Source: a virus. Taken from it: a stretch of DNA of 48,007 nt. The position numbers and the translations under genes are program-made. Under the pieces are notes generated by a model. That model ran no database searches and was not told the DNA's origin. It saw only the letters and a list, made by a program, of their open reading frames with translations. The stretch lies in IMG/VR virus record IMGVR_UViG_3300037358_000016, positions 1 to 48,007 of that record; one strand, written 5' to 3'. Below, one piece after another: positions 26,908-33,851 of the stretch. The stretch's first letter is position 1. Every line of letters starts with the position of its first letter.

Positions 26908-27080
26908 TCAAGTATATTATTGCCGCCGTAAGCTGTTGCAAAGCAACGCCGTGCGCATCCACACCGCGCACCAATCTGAGCGAAAGAAAAGCGAAAGTAA
27001 GAAAGAGCGCAGTCCCGCCCTTGCTATGCCGCGCCTTGCTAGTGCCGTGCGGTATTGTCCGGTTACCAAAGTTTTACGCT

Positions 27081-27125
27081 GCATTGTCGAATTTACTTGC
27101 AATGTCGATAGTGTTGTGGGATAGT
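27081..27125 (+). promoter_or_regulatory. Early promoter with two direct-repeat half sites
   Basis: TTGCAA (27097-27102) and GATAGT (27120-27125) are 17 bases apart, upstream of the small-gene operon. Two 10-base repeats, GCATTGTCGA (27081-27090) and GCAATGTCGA (27099-27108), 18 bases centre to centre, overlap the -35 box and could bind a regulator on one or two helical turns. Confidence 0.5.
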
Positions 27126-27147
27126 AGGTACATCGAGGTGATTGGTT

Positions 27148-27363
27148 ATGGCAACCGTCATTTACAACTGCAAGACCTGCAAAATTGGGCAGCTTGTCAT
27201 CTGGCCCAAGGGGGCGAACGATAATCCCGTCGAGAGTATCGGCAAGGTGGTCAACGCTTCTAAGTATGAAGCAAAGCACATCCTTTGGAGCGACCAGCAA
27301 AAGACCTACCTCACCGATGACGCCGCAATGGAGTACGTAAAGCAGTACGTCCACCTGAACTAA
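27148..27363 (+). CDS. Small two-cysteine protein
   Basis: 71 residues from ATG 27148 (GAGG nine bases upstream; a TTG at 27142 is less likely). It begins MATVIYNCKTCKIGQLVIW, a short knuckle with one CxxC, followed by a charged body (ASKYEAKHILWSDQQKTYL). No family recognised. Confidence 0.55.
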   Translation: MATVIYNCKTCKIGQLVIWPKGANDNPVESIGKVVNASKYEAKHILWSDQQKTYLTDDAAMEYVKQYVHLN

Positions 27364-27401
27364 CCCGGCACACATCCTTACCAAAGGGGACTGAGGAGAC
27401 C

Positions 27402-27620
27402 ATGACCCAACCCACCGAAAAACACGACTTTACCGTCCCCCAGGTAGCCAAAGCCTTCTCCTGCTCCGCCGGCACCGTCAAGAATTGGATCAAGCAGGGA
27501 CGCATCAAGGCTTACCGGCTCGGCGGGCCTCTCGGACGTGACTGGCGAGTGCCGTGGGCTGAGGTCGAGCGGCTCAGAAGCGAGTGGACTTACTCGCCAA
27601 ACACCGAACAGGCATTATAA
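27402..27620 (+). CDS. Excisionase/MerR-type DNA-binding protein
   Basis: 72 residues with a GGAG site before ATG. The core TVPQVAKAFSCSAGTVKNWIKQGRIKAYRLGG then DWRVPWAEVERL is the winged helix-turn-helix of excisionase/HTH_17 proteins. With no integrase in the genome it is more likely a transcription regulator than an excision factor. The palindrome at 27633-27643, just downstream, could be its site. Confidence 0.7.
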   Translation: MTQPTEKHDFTVPQVAKAFSCSAGTVKNWIKQGRIKAYRLGGPLGRDWRVPWAEVERLRSEWTYSPNTEQAL

Positions 27621-27632
27621 GTACCGTAATTT

Positions 27633-27643
27633 GGGATTATCCC
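27633..27643. promoter_or_regulatory. Short palindrome, possible operator
   Basis: GGGAT-T-ATCCC is a perfect inverted repeat between the excisionase-like gene and the DUF2829-like gene, just before its ribosome-binding site AAAGGAG. Confidence 0.3.
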
Positions 27644-27658
27644 ACAAAGGAGAAGATA

Positions 27659-27838
27659 ATGGCTGACATCAAACAGGCCGCGCAGTGGATGAAAGACGGC
27701 ATCCGCGTGAGACGCAAGGAGTGGAAGGCGGTATACGAGGCGGAATTAAAAGAATATATTCCCGTCAAATGGGATGGACAGACTGCACCTTTTACCCTCA
27801 TCGATATTCTCGCCGACGATTGGGAGATTGCCCCATGA
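27659..27838 (+). CDS. DUF2829 (Tad2-like) small protein
   Basis: 59 residues from ATG 27659 (AAAGGAG upstream). The N-terminal QAAQWMKDGIRVRRKEWK and C-terminal LIDILADDWEIAP correspond to the two conserved ends of DUF2829 (..L..GK.VRR..W... and ..D.LA.DWE.). In some phages this family (Tad2) sequesters the signalling nucleotide of the Thoeris defence. The middle is shorter than in most members (about 60 versus 70-90 residues), so ligand binding cannot be assumed. Its stop overlaps the next start (ATGA). Confidence 0.6.
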   Translation: MADIKQAAQWMKDGIRVRRKEWKAVYEAELKEYIPVKWDGQTAPFTLIDILADDWEIAP

Positions 27839-28017
27839 CCACCAACCCGCTCACACTCGCCCACTACCGCATCTTTTTAGCCGCAGAGATTAAACATGCG
27901 GCGCTGGTCCTGACGAACGATGAACCGCTCCCACTTGGGCTCGACGAACGCGGCGTGCAACTGGCCTGGGCCGGACACGCAAGCAGCATTGAAGCAGCTT
28001 TTCACGCTACATTATGA
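27835..28017 (+). CDS. Small protein, unknown
   Basis: 60 residues from ATG 27835, overlapping the previous stop. It contains LAHYRIFLAAEIKHAALVLTN and GVQLAWAGHASSIEAAFHATL; mainly helical, no known domain. The position in a tightly coupled operon supports it being real. Confidence 0.5.
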   Translation: MTTNPLTLAHYRIFLAAEIKHAALVLTNDEPLPLGLDERGVQLAWAGHASSIEAAFHATL

Positions 28018-28033
28018 ATTACGGAGGCCCCAC

Positions 28034-28309
28034 ATGAACATGCAACAGGAAGCCAGAGAAGTGATGAATCAGATGGAAGAAGCATTGCCGGGAGTGGTGA
28101 AGTCGCATATCGTCATCATCAATCCCTATCGCGTGCCGAACGCAGACCAACTGGCCGCCCGCCGCAAGCGCAACCAGCGCGAAGATTTGATGCTGACCTA
28201 CTACAGTTCCTTCCTCGGCTTCGTGTTCGTGGCGCTTGCGATCGCTTGCGGAGCATGGGTCGCGCATCACCTTCATGCGATGCTGGCATATCTGGCCGGG
28301 AAGCTGTGA
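28034..28309 (+). CDS. Single-pass membrane protein
   Basis: 91 residues from ATG 28034 with ACGGAGG upstream. The soluble N-terminal half (MNQMEEALPGVVKSHIVIINPYRVPNADQLAARRKR) leads to a C-terminal membrane helix (FLGFVFVALAIACGAWVAHHL). The basic stretch before the helix predicts the N-terminus inside the cell. No family recognised. Confidence 0.55.
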   Translation: MNMQQEAREVMNQMEEALPGVVKSHIVIINPYRVPNADQLAARRKRNQREDLMLTYYSSFLGFVFVALAIACGAWVAHHLHAMLAYLAGKL

Positions 28310-28422
28310 TGGGCTGGGTATACATCGGCATATTGCTTGCGCTGGTCTTTGCGGTCGGCTTTCTGATCGGCGAACACGCCGGAGTACACCGCCTATTCAA
28401 AAGCACAAAGGAGAAACCATGA
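28309..28422 (+). CDS. Tiny membrane protein, 37 residues
   Basis: Starts at ATG 28309, overlapping the preceding stop (TGATGG). It reads MGWVYIGILLALVFAVGFLI then GEHAGVHRLFKSTKEKP: one membrane helix with a basic tail. Its stop overlaps the next start (ATGA). Two successive single-helix proteins may form a membrane complex. Confidence 0.5.
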   Translation: MGWVYIGILLALVFAVGFLIGEHAGVHRLFKSTKEKP

Positions 28423-28553
28423 CCGACTCGGAGCGCGTGTTCTACGACAATGATTCGCAAGCCTATAGCCTCGAAGACGTGCTCATGGAGCGAGTCAGCC
28501 TGCGGCAGATGCTGTGGGTTTGGCTACTCAAGATTTTGAAAGGAGCACTATGA
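28419..28553 (+). CDS. Small protein, 44 residues
   Basis: Starts at ATG 28419 (ATGA overlap) with GGAG upstream. It contains SERVFYDNDSQAYSLEDVL and a C-terminal hydrophobic/basic helix (LRQMLWVWLLKILKGAL) that could associate with a membrane. Unknown. Confidence 0.5.
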   Translation: MTDSERVFYDNDSQAYSLEDVLMERVSLRQMLWVWLLKILKGAL

Positions 28554-29635
28554 CGACAGAATTAGCAACGCAAGCCTTGCCCGGCGGCACACTGATCGCC
28601 CCGGTAATGAACGTGGCGCTGGCGAAGGAACGGCTGATGCAGCTTCAGCAATTCGTCAAAGAGTATTTGGTTGACGGTGAGGACTTCGGCACCATCCCCG
28701 GCACTCCTAAGCCCACGCTCTACAAACCAGGCGCCGACAAGCTCTGCGAACTGTACGGGCTGGCCGATGAGTACGAAGTCACACAGCGCACGGAGGACTT
28801 TGAGAAGGGCCTGTTCGATTACGAAGTCAAGTGCGTACTGCTCCGCAAGCCGGAGATGACGCTGGTTTCCTCCGGCCTCGGCTCCTGCAACAGCTACGAG
28901 AAGAAGTACCGCTGGCGGGAAGCGAAGCGCAAGTGCCCAAACTGCGGCAAGGAAACCATCATCAAGGGCAAAGAAGAGTACGGAGGCGGTTTCGTTTGCT
29001 GGGCAAAGAACGGCGATTGCTGCAAAGCCAAGTTCGCCGACAATGACCCGTCCATCGTGAATCAGTCAGTCGGCAGGGTCCAAAACGAAGACATCGCGGA
29101 TTTGAAAAACACGATCCTCAAAATGTCGAAAAAGCGGGCGAAGGTGGATGCGGTGCTCTCCGCTACCCGATCCTCCGGCCTGTTCACTCAGGACATGGAG
29201 GATTGGGACATCCCAAAGGCGGAGCAGAACCGTTCCGCCGAACCCGCCCACGCCAGCCAAAAGCCGGGGATGTACGACCAGCCTCGCGTGGGCAAGGATG
29301 GGCTGGAGGTCACGGTGGAACGCATCAAGGAGTTCCCGGCGCAGGAGAAGCCCAAGCTCAACGCTTGTACGAGTGTGGTGTTTGTCGGGGCGCTCAAAGG
29401 CGAGAATCAGGGTGTTCCGTGGGAAGCCGGGGGCGCGTGGTGTTACCACGGCAGCTTGCTGGAGGCGCTCAAGAAGACTCCCGGCAAGGTCTGCACGTTC
29501 CGCATCAAGGAGCGGGACAAGAAGATCAACGTCACGGACGAATGGCCTACCCACTTCATCGACATCGAAGACATCGTGTTTATCGACGGCGATGAGTACA
29601 AAGAAGGCAAACCCATCATCAACGCAACAGCGTAA
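28550..29635 (+). CDS. Conserved zinc-finger recombination-associated phage protein
   Basis: 361 residues from ATG 28550 (AAAGGAG upstream, ATGA overlap). It contains KPGADKLCELYGLADEY, a treble-clef-like CPNCGKETI...CWAKNGDCC cluster at about residues 125-165, and SVGRVQNEDIADLKNTILKMSKKRAKVDAVLSATRSSG, a pattern conserved in many phage and prophage proteins near recombination genes. The C-terminal third looks like a small OB- or beta-barrel-like part. A role in DNA annealing or repair alongside the next genes is inferred, not shown. Confidence 0.5.
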   Translation: MTTELATQALPGGTLIAPVMNVALAKERLMQLQQFVKEYLVDGEDFGTIPGTPKPTLYKPGADKLCELYGLADEYEVTQRTEDFEKGLFDYEVKCVLLRKPEMTLVSSGLGSCNSYEKKYRWREAKRKCPNCGKETIIKGKEEYGGGFVCWAKNGDCCKAKFADNDPSIVNQSVGRVQNEDIADLKNTILKMSKKRAKVDAVLSATRSSGLFTQDMEDWDIPKAEQNRSAEPAHASQKPGMYDQPRVGKDGLEVTVERIKEFPAQEKPKLNACTSVVFVGALKGENQGVPWEAGGAWCYHGSLLEALKKTPGKVCTFRIKERDKKINVTDEWPTHFIDIEDIVFIDGDEYKEGKPIINATA

Positions 29636-29652
29636 CCGGAAGGAGAACGGGT

Positions 29653-29931
29653 ATGAAATTCATGAAAGCAGACGGCACCGTCGAGGATGGGACTCCGTTC
29701 ACGGAAGAGCAGGCCCGCATCGTGGAAGTGGTACACGAACTGGTCTGCCGTCACAGGACGCACTACAGTTGGCAAGGCGTGCCGGAATGCTCCCAAGTAG
29801 CTATTCGCGTGGGTGAAGGAATTTCGCTGCTTGACGCACTCAGCCCCAAGCCGGAACCTGAACCCGAGCCGCTTCCCGCAGTTCCCGAACCCGTCGCCGT
29901 TGCGGTGGAGAAAGACGAGGTAATGTTCTAA
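29653..29931 (+). CDS. Small protein with Pro/Glu linker and acidic C-terminal tip
   Basis: 92 residues; AAGGAG before ATG 29653. A small N-terminal domain (EEQARIVEVVHELVCRHRTHYSWQGVPECSQV) is followed by a PEPEPEPLPAVPEP linker and the end KDEVMF. An acidic tip ending in Phe resembles the tail with which single-strand-binding proteins recruit repair enzymes, but no OB fold is evident. The stop shares one base with the next start. Confidence 0.5.
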   Translation: MKFMKADGTVEDGTPFTEEQARIVEVVHELVCRHRTHYSWQGVPECSQVAIRVGEGISLLDALSPKPEPEPEPLPAVPEPVAVAVEKDEVMF

Positions 29932-31028
29932 TGAAAACACTTTTCGATGAGCGCCCCATGCCTACGACTGATGAGCAAGCCGAATCCACCGGCTCTGCCC
30001 TTGCCGTGATCGACAGCCTCACCCCCGATGCTTTGTTTGCGCCGGGGGGAGTCACTGACGCGCAGCTTGCCGCTGGCCGGGAGTGGTACCTCACCGAAGC
30101 CAAGAAGTACGGCATCGAGACGGAGGAGCGCCGGACGGAGTTGAAGCGGTTCGCCCGGACCCTCCAGAAGCTCCGCACCGGCATCGAGGCGCGGGCCAAA
30201 GAGTTTACCGGGGAGACGAAGCGGAAGCTCGCGGCCATCGACACAGAGAAGCGCCGCTTGGTGCTGATCGTGGGCGGCATCGAGGCTGACGTGTTGCGCC
30301 CGCTGACGGAGTGGGAGCAGGAGGAGGATGCACGAAGGACGCGGCTTTCCGGCATCGTGAATATGCTTGCAGATTTGGGTCAGCCGCACCTCTACTCAGA
30401 TACTGCATCCATCGAAGCGGCAATCAAGGAACTGGAGACGTTCGATGTGTCAACCATGCAGGAGTACAAGGTGGGCGCGGAATCGGCCATTGCTGCCAGC
30501 CTGCTGGTGCTTAAGGACGCCCTTGCGCAACGGCAGCAGGTGGAGGCCAACGAGCGGGAACTGGCCGAACTGCGCCGCAAGCAAGCCGAGCGGGACGAGG
30601 CTGACCGGCAGGCCGAGGCGAAGCGGCAGGAGGAAGCGCGGATCGCTGAGGCTGCGGAGAAGCTGGCAGCGAAGCAGGTAGCAGATGCGGTGCAAGCGGC
30701 AAGGGTGGAGACGCGGCAGGAAGTGATTGCGGAGTTGAGCGTTCCTACTCGCCCCGATTGGATGGAACCGACACCGGAACCGAAAGAATATAGCCTTGCC
30801 CAGCCATCTCCGCTTCGGTATGTTCCTTCCGTCACAGTAGGTGGCACAGCCTTCGACTCCAGACCAGCCGAGCCGGTAGTGGAGGAGACCCAGACGGACC
30901 GCTGGAACAGGGTCCACGGAGAAATAACTCAAGCCTTGATTGGTTGCGCCCTCACGCGAGACGAAGCCAGAGGCGTTGTTCTAGCCATCGCCAGGGGTCT
31001 AATCCCGCACGTAAGCATCACCTACTGA
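29931..31028 (+). CDS. Coiled-coil protein, DUF1351-like
   Basis: 365 residues. The N-terminal part (KKYGIETEERRTELKRFARTLQKLRTGIEAR, FTGETKRKLAAIDTEKRRLV, RPLTEWEQEEDAR) resembles DUF1351-type phage proteins found beside recombination genes. Residues about 180-270 form a long charged coiled coil (LRRKQAERDEADRQAEAKRQEEARIAEAA). The C-terminus is a separate helical part (GVVLAIARGLIPHVSITY). It is probably part of the replication/recombination module. Confidence 0.55.
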   Translation: MKTLFDERPMPTTDEQAESTGSALAVIDSLTPDALFAPGGVTDAQLAAGREWYLTEAKKYGIETEERRTELKRFARTLQKLRTGIEARAKEFTGETKRKLAAIDTEKRRLVLIVGGIEADVLRPLTEWEQEEDARRTRLSGIVNMLADLGQPHLYSDTASIEAAIKELETFDVSTMQEYKVGAESAIAASLLVLKDALAQRQQVEANERELAELRRKQAERDEADRQAEAKRQEEARIAEAAEKLAAKQVADAVQAARVETRQEVIAELSVPTRPDWMEPTPEPKEYSLAQPSPLRYVPSVTVGGTAFDSRPAEPVVEETQTDRWNRVHGEITQALIGCALTRDEARGVVLAIARGLIPHVSITY

Positions 31029-31040
31029 AAGGAAACTGCT

Positions 31041-31724
31041 ATGAACGGATGCCCTGTAATGCATGGCCAGAATGCGCAGGCTCTCGATTGGAAGGGTCTG
31101 CCGATGCGAATGAAGACACTTCCCCGTGATGAACGCGGCTTCCCGGTTCCATGGTTCGTGGATTGGATTGACGGCAAGCCTGAGTTTCGGGCGATGGATG
31201 GCAAGAAGTACATCGCGGCCATCCGTGAGAATCGTTGTTGGGTATGCGGGGAAAAGATGGGCATCACCAAATGCTTTGTCGCTGGCCCTATGTGCGGAAT
31301 CAACCGTACAAGTGCAGAGCCTCCGTCGCATATTGAGTGCGCTCGGTGGAGCGCGAAGAACTGCCCGTTCTTGTCGAATCCTCGTCAAGTGCGCCGCGAG
31401 GATGAAGCAATTAACAATACAAATCTTCGCGATAGAGCACCCGGCCATGCGCTGACCCGCAATCCCGGCGTGGCGATGCTCTGGATTACTCGGCAGTATG
31501 AAGTCTTCAATGACGGGCGCGGCAATCCACTTATCCAGATGGGTGAGCCAGAATCGGTTGAGTGGTACGCTCACGGTCGCATTGCTACACGGGAAGAGGT
31601 AAATGCTTCCATTGAGAGCGGGTTGCCGAATCTGGAAGCCATCGCCCGTACCGAACAGGGCGGCATTGAGGCGCTGCGCGGATACGTTGAGCGTTTCCAG
31701 AAGTTCCTTCCGGTCGAAGGATAG
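31041..31724 (+). CDS. Conserved phage protein with Cys cluster
   Basis: 227 residues, AAAGGAA before ATG. The segment NRCWVCGEKMGITKCFVAGPMCGINRTSAEPPSHIECARWSAKNCPFL is typical of a conserved protein of unknown function in phages of proteobacteria and soil bacteria; the cysteines suggest zinc binding. The C-terminal half (MLWITRQYEVFNDGRGNPL) has no known fold to me. Confidence 0.6.
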   Translation: MNGCPVMHGQNAQALDWKGLPMRMKTLPRDERGFPVPWFVDWIDGKPEFRAMDGKKYIAAIRENRCWVCGEKMGITKCFVAGPMCGINRTSAEPPSHIECARWSAKNCPFLSNPRQVRREDEAINNTNLRDRAPGHALTRNPGVAMLWITRQYEVFNDGRGNPLIQMGEPESVEWYAHGRIATREEVNASIESGLPNLEAIARTEQGGIEALRGYVERFQKFLPVEG

Positions 31725-31726
31725 CC

Positions 31727-32002
31727 ATGCCCTTTCCCGCCACACTGCCGCTCATGCTCGCCGCCGGGTACAAACTGCTTCCGGCGCGTCCTTGCCCTGA
31801 GTGTGGCAAGGTGGTGGGTCCATTCACAACGCCGGGCGGGAGAGAGATTTTCATGGAGCTGGTACCCGGTCCTGAGTCTCCCGCCGAACGACACTACTGC
31901 GATATCGCACCAACGGCAGTTCACGAGGCGATCTACTTCAAGCCTCCGGGGGATGCCCTGAAGGCGGTCAAGGAGTTGGAAGCCACGCTGGCCAAGAAGT
32001 AA
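31727..32002 (+). CDS. Small zinc-knuckle protein
   Basis: 91 residues; GAAGGATAG precedes ATG 31727. It contains ARPCPECGKVVGPF and later HYCDIAPTAVHEA, so cysteines and a histidine could bind zinc. The C-terminal helix is charged. Unknown function. Confidence 0.5.
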   Translation: MPFPATLPLMLAAGYKLLPARPCPECGKVVGPFTTPGGREIFMELVPGPESPAERHYCDIAPTAVHEAIYFKPPGDALKAVKELEATLAKK

Positions 32003-32052
32003 TCGCAATCAAGCTCTACGGAGTGACCGACAAGAACATGGAGGAGAAATAA

Positions 32053-32253
32053 GTGGTCTGCCCACATTGCTTCCATACCATCGGAGAGCATTATCTCTGC
32101 CGTTTGCATGGTGGAAAAGATGGATTCAGCGCAGGGGCCGCGAAGTGGAAGCCTAAGCCCCTGGACCTGCCGCCGATGCCGGAGAACTTCCGCGATGCGT
32201 GGTGGGATTTTATCGATAGCGGGCAGAAGGTACTTGCGGAGGCTATTCCGTGA
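32053..32253 (+). CDS. Small zinc-knuckle protein, GTG start
   Basis: 66 residues from GTG 32053, behind GGAGGAG. Begins VCPHCFHTIGEHYLCRLHGG, a CxxC...C/H cluster, then PENFRDAWWDFIDSGQKVL. Unknown. Its stop overlaps the GTG start of the next gene (GTGA). Confidence 0.5.
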   Translation: MVCPHCFHTIGEHYLCRLHGGKDGFSAGAAKWKPKPLDLPPMPENFRDAWWDFIDSGQKVLAEAIP

Positions 32254-32630
32254 CAGGTTATCGCGGCTGGCATGGCGTCACAGATCCGAGCGGTAGCCTG
32301 ATATGTGTTTCCTATGAGCCCATCGAAGGCAGTTTGGCTTGCAAATTCACGGGGGGAATCTACATCTTCGAGGGCGTGCCGGAGAATAAGTACCAATGCC
32401 TCATAAGAAGCAAGTTCGCCGGAAGTTACTTTCGCAAGCAGATCAAGGACAAGTACCCCTGCATCGACCCAAAAGGCGCGGTCATCCCAGCGAAGTTGGA
32501 CGAATCGGGGGTGAGGCAGAAGCAGGCCAAGCAAGCCAAGCAGTGGTTGGAGGAGGCCTACAACCCCACCTTGAATCTTTTCGGGGAAGCAACGCCTGGA
32601 CCCCAAGCAAAGCAGCGCAGGAAGCTATAG
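32250..32630 (+). CDS. KTSC-domain protein
   Basis: 126 residues. VSYEPIEGSLACKFTGGIYIFEGVPENKYQCLIRSKFAGSYFRKQIKDKYP (residues about 20-70) fits the KTSC domain, a small fold first noted at the end of lysyl-tRNA synthetases and common in phages. The C-terminus is a basic helix (RQKQAKQAKQWLEEAY) and a RRKL tail. The role is unknown; nucleic-acid binding is plausible. Confidence 0.65.
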   Translation: MTGYRGWHGVTDPSGSLICVSYEPIEGSLACKFTGGIYIFEGVPENKYQCLIRSKFAGSYFRKQIKDKYPCIDPKGAVIPAKLDESGVRQKQAKQAKQWLEEAYNPTLNLFGEATPGPQAKQRRKL

Positions 32631-32663
32631 ATTGGTGGATGGATTTTTAAAGGAGGAATACCG

Positions 32664-32903
32664 ATGAAAGTAGAACTGGAGCCAACTGAAACCGTAGAGC
32701 CGTGCCCGATGTGCGGCGGGGAAGTATCGCTCCACAGCAGCCCAGTTGGCGCTTTCCAGCCCAAAAAGGGAGCAGCGATAGTGCCGTCTGGAACGCTGTT
32801 CTGGTGCCGCTGCGACGACAGTGGGGCGGTAACATGCGGCACGACTCAGGCTGCGGTGAGCGACCGGGCGAACGCTTTGGTGCGTTGGAATAGGAGAGCA
32901 TGA
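32664..32903 (+). CDS. Lar-like zinc protein (first copy)
   Basis: 79 residues, AAAGGAGG upstream. It has the Lar-type layout: PCPMCGGEVSL near the start, FWCRCDDSG in the middle and an A..A..WNRRA end. Lar proteins relieve type I restriction in some phages and prophages; many relatives are uncharacterised. A second such protein is encoded at 39008-39247. Confidence 0.55.
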   Translation: MKVELEPTETVEPCPMCGGEVSLHSSPVGAFQPKKGAAIVPSGTLFWCRCDDSGAVTCGTTQAAVSDRANALVRWNRRA

Positions 32904-32904
32904 A

Positions 32905-33114
32905 ATGGCAAACCGGCCTTCGCAGAGATGCCTAGCCTGCAACGGCAACGGCTGGCTCCATGCGGTCGGACCCACCAATCGGTACTGCCCTGTCTGCGGA
33001 GGCGCTGGGCGGATCACCATCGCGCCGGCTCGTGTCCTGAAGTGGTATCCGGTGGTTCACCGCAAGAGACGGCAAAGAGCACAGCAACTATCGCTGTTAG
33101 GGGGGGGTAGATGA
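32905..33114 (+). CDS. DnaJ-type zinc-finger small protein
   Basis: 69 residues. CLACNGNGWLHAVGPTNRYCPVCGGAGRI contains two CxxCxGxG-like knuckles, as in the zinc centre of DnaJ, followed by a basic tail (VVHRKRRQRAQQLSLLGGGR). Probably a small nucleic-acid- or protein-binding factor. Its stop overlaps the methyltransferase start (ATGA). Confidence 0.55.
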   Translation: MANRPSQRCLACNGNGWLHAVGPTNRYCPVCGGAGRITIAPARVLKWYPVVHRKRRQRAQQLSLLGGGR

Positions 33115-33851
33115 AGCCATACTATGAGCACGCAGGCATCACGATCTACCACGGCGATTGCAGGGAGATTTTACCGACACTCCCACTTTGCGAAAGTATC
33201 GTGACGGACCCAGTATGGCCTAATTGTCCACTTGGTCTACTCGCGGGCAGCGACCATCCGCAAGGCTTATTTGTGGACTTTGGCGAGGAGGTTAAATGGG
33301 GCAAGCGGGCTGTGTTCATCTTGCGCTACGATTCAGATCCACGTTTTCTTTGGCCTGTACCGCTGCCCTATGCTCGAGCTGTGATTCTACCGTATGTGAT
33401 TCCCAGTTATATCGGCCGATGGCTGGGGGGCGAGGAGATCGCTTATTGCTTTGGAGACCCAATCCCAAGCCGAGCAGGCCAAAAAGTTATCCCAGGCCGG
33501 GCACCCTCACAGCAACCCGGAGGAAGAAAGGCAAATGGACACCCCTGCAGCCGCGCTTATAGGCACATGGAATATTTAGTCAGATGGTGGAGCGAACCAG
33601 AAGAAACCGTGCTCGATCCTTTTTGCGGCTCTGGCACCACACTCGCAGCCGCGAAGAACATGGCACGCAAAGCAATCGGTATCGAAATCGAGGAGCGCTA
33701 CTGTGAAATAAGTGCCAAACGGTTATCGCAAGAAGTGTTATCATTCGAGAATGAGGAGCAAAGAACCAGCGTACAGAGCAGTTTATTGGCAAGAGTGGAC
33801 CGCGAAGAACAGACCGATCAAGACTCGAACCTGTTTGATTTGCCACTGTGA
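33111..33851 (+). CDS. DNA methyltransferase, beta-type order, with DPVW motif IV
   Basis: 246 residues. The early IYHGDCREIL and TDPVW (residues 32-36) mark motif IV, and DPFCGSGTT (169-177) marks motif I, the order of beta-class N6-adenine/N4-cytosine enzymes. Motif IV normally reads DPPY or DPPW; here Val replaces the second Pro, so activity is uncertain. GRAPSQQPGGRKANGHPCSR suggests a target-recognition loop. It may protect phage DNA from host restriction. The C-terminal AKRLSQEVLSF recurs in the next gene. Confidence 0.7.
   Translation: MKPYYEHAGITIYHGDCREILPTLPLCESIVTDPVWPNCPLGLLAGSDHPQGLFVDFGEEVKWGKRAVFILRYDSDPRFLWPVPLPYARAVILPYVIPSYIGRWLGGEEIAYCFGDPIPSRAGQKVIPGRAPSQQPGGRKANGHPCSRAYRHMEYLVRWWSEPEETVLDPFCGSGTTLAAAKNMARKAIGIEIEERYCEISAKRLSQEVLSFENEEQRTSVQSSLLARVDREEQTDQDSNLFDLPL

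Noticed and set aside
26597-27124. Plus-strand ORFs at 26597-26848 and 26858-27124
   Set aside because: They run through the hairpin and the IS1 relic in a different frame or lack initiation signals; the relic frame explains the only protein-like sequence.
26917-27384. 155-codon minus ORF across the stretch after the transposase relic
   Set aside because: It runs opposite the gene at 27148-27363 and the promoter at 27081-27125, with a low-quality translated sequence and no ribosome-binding site.
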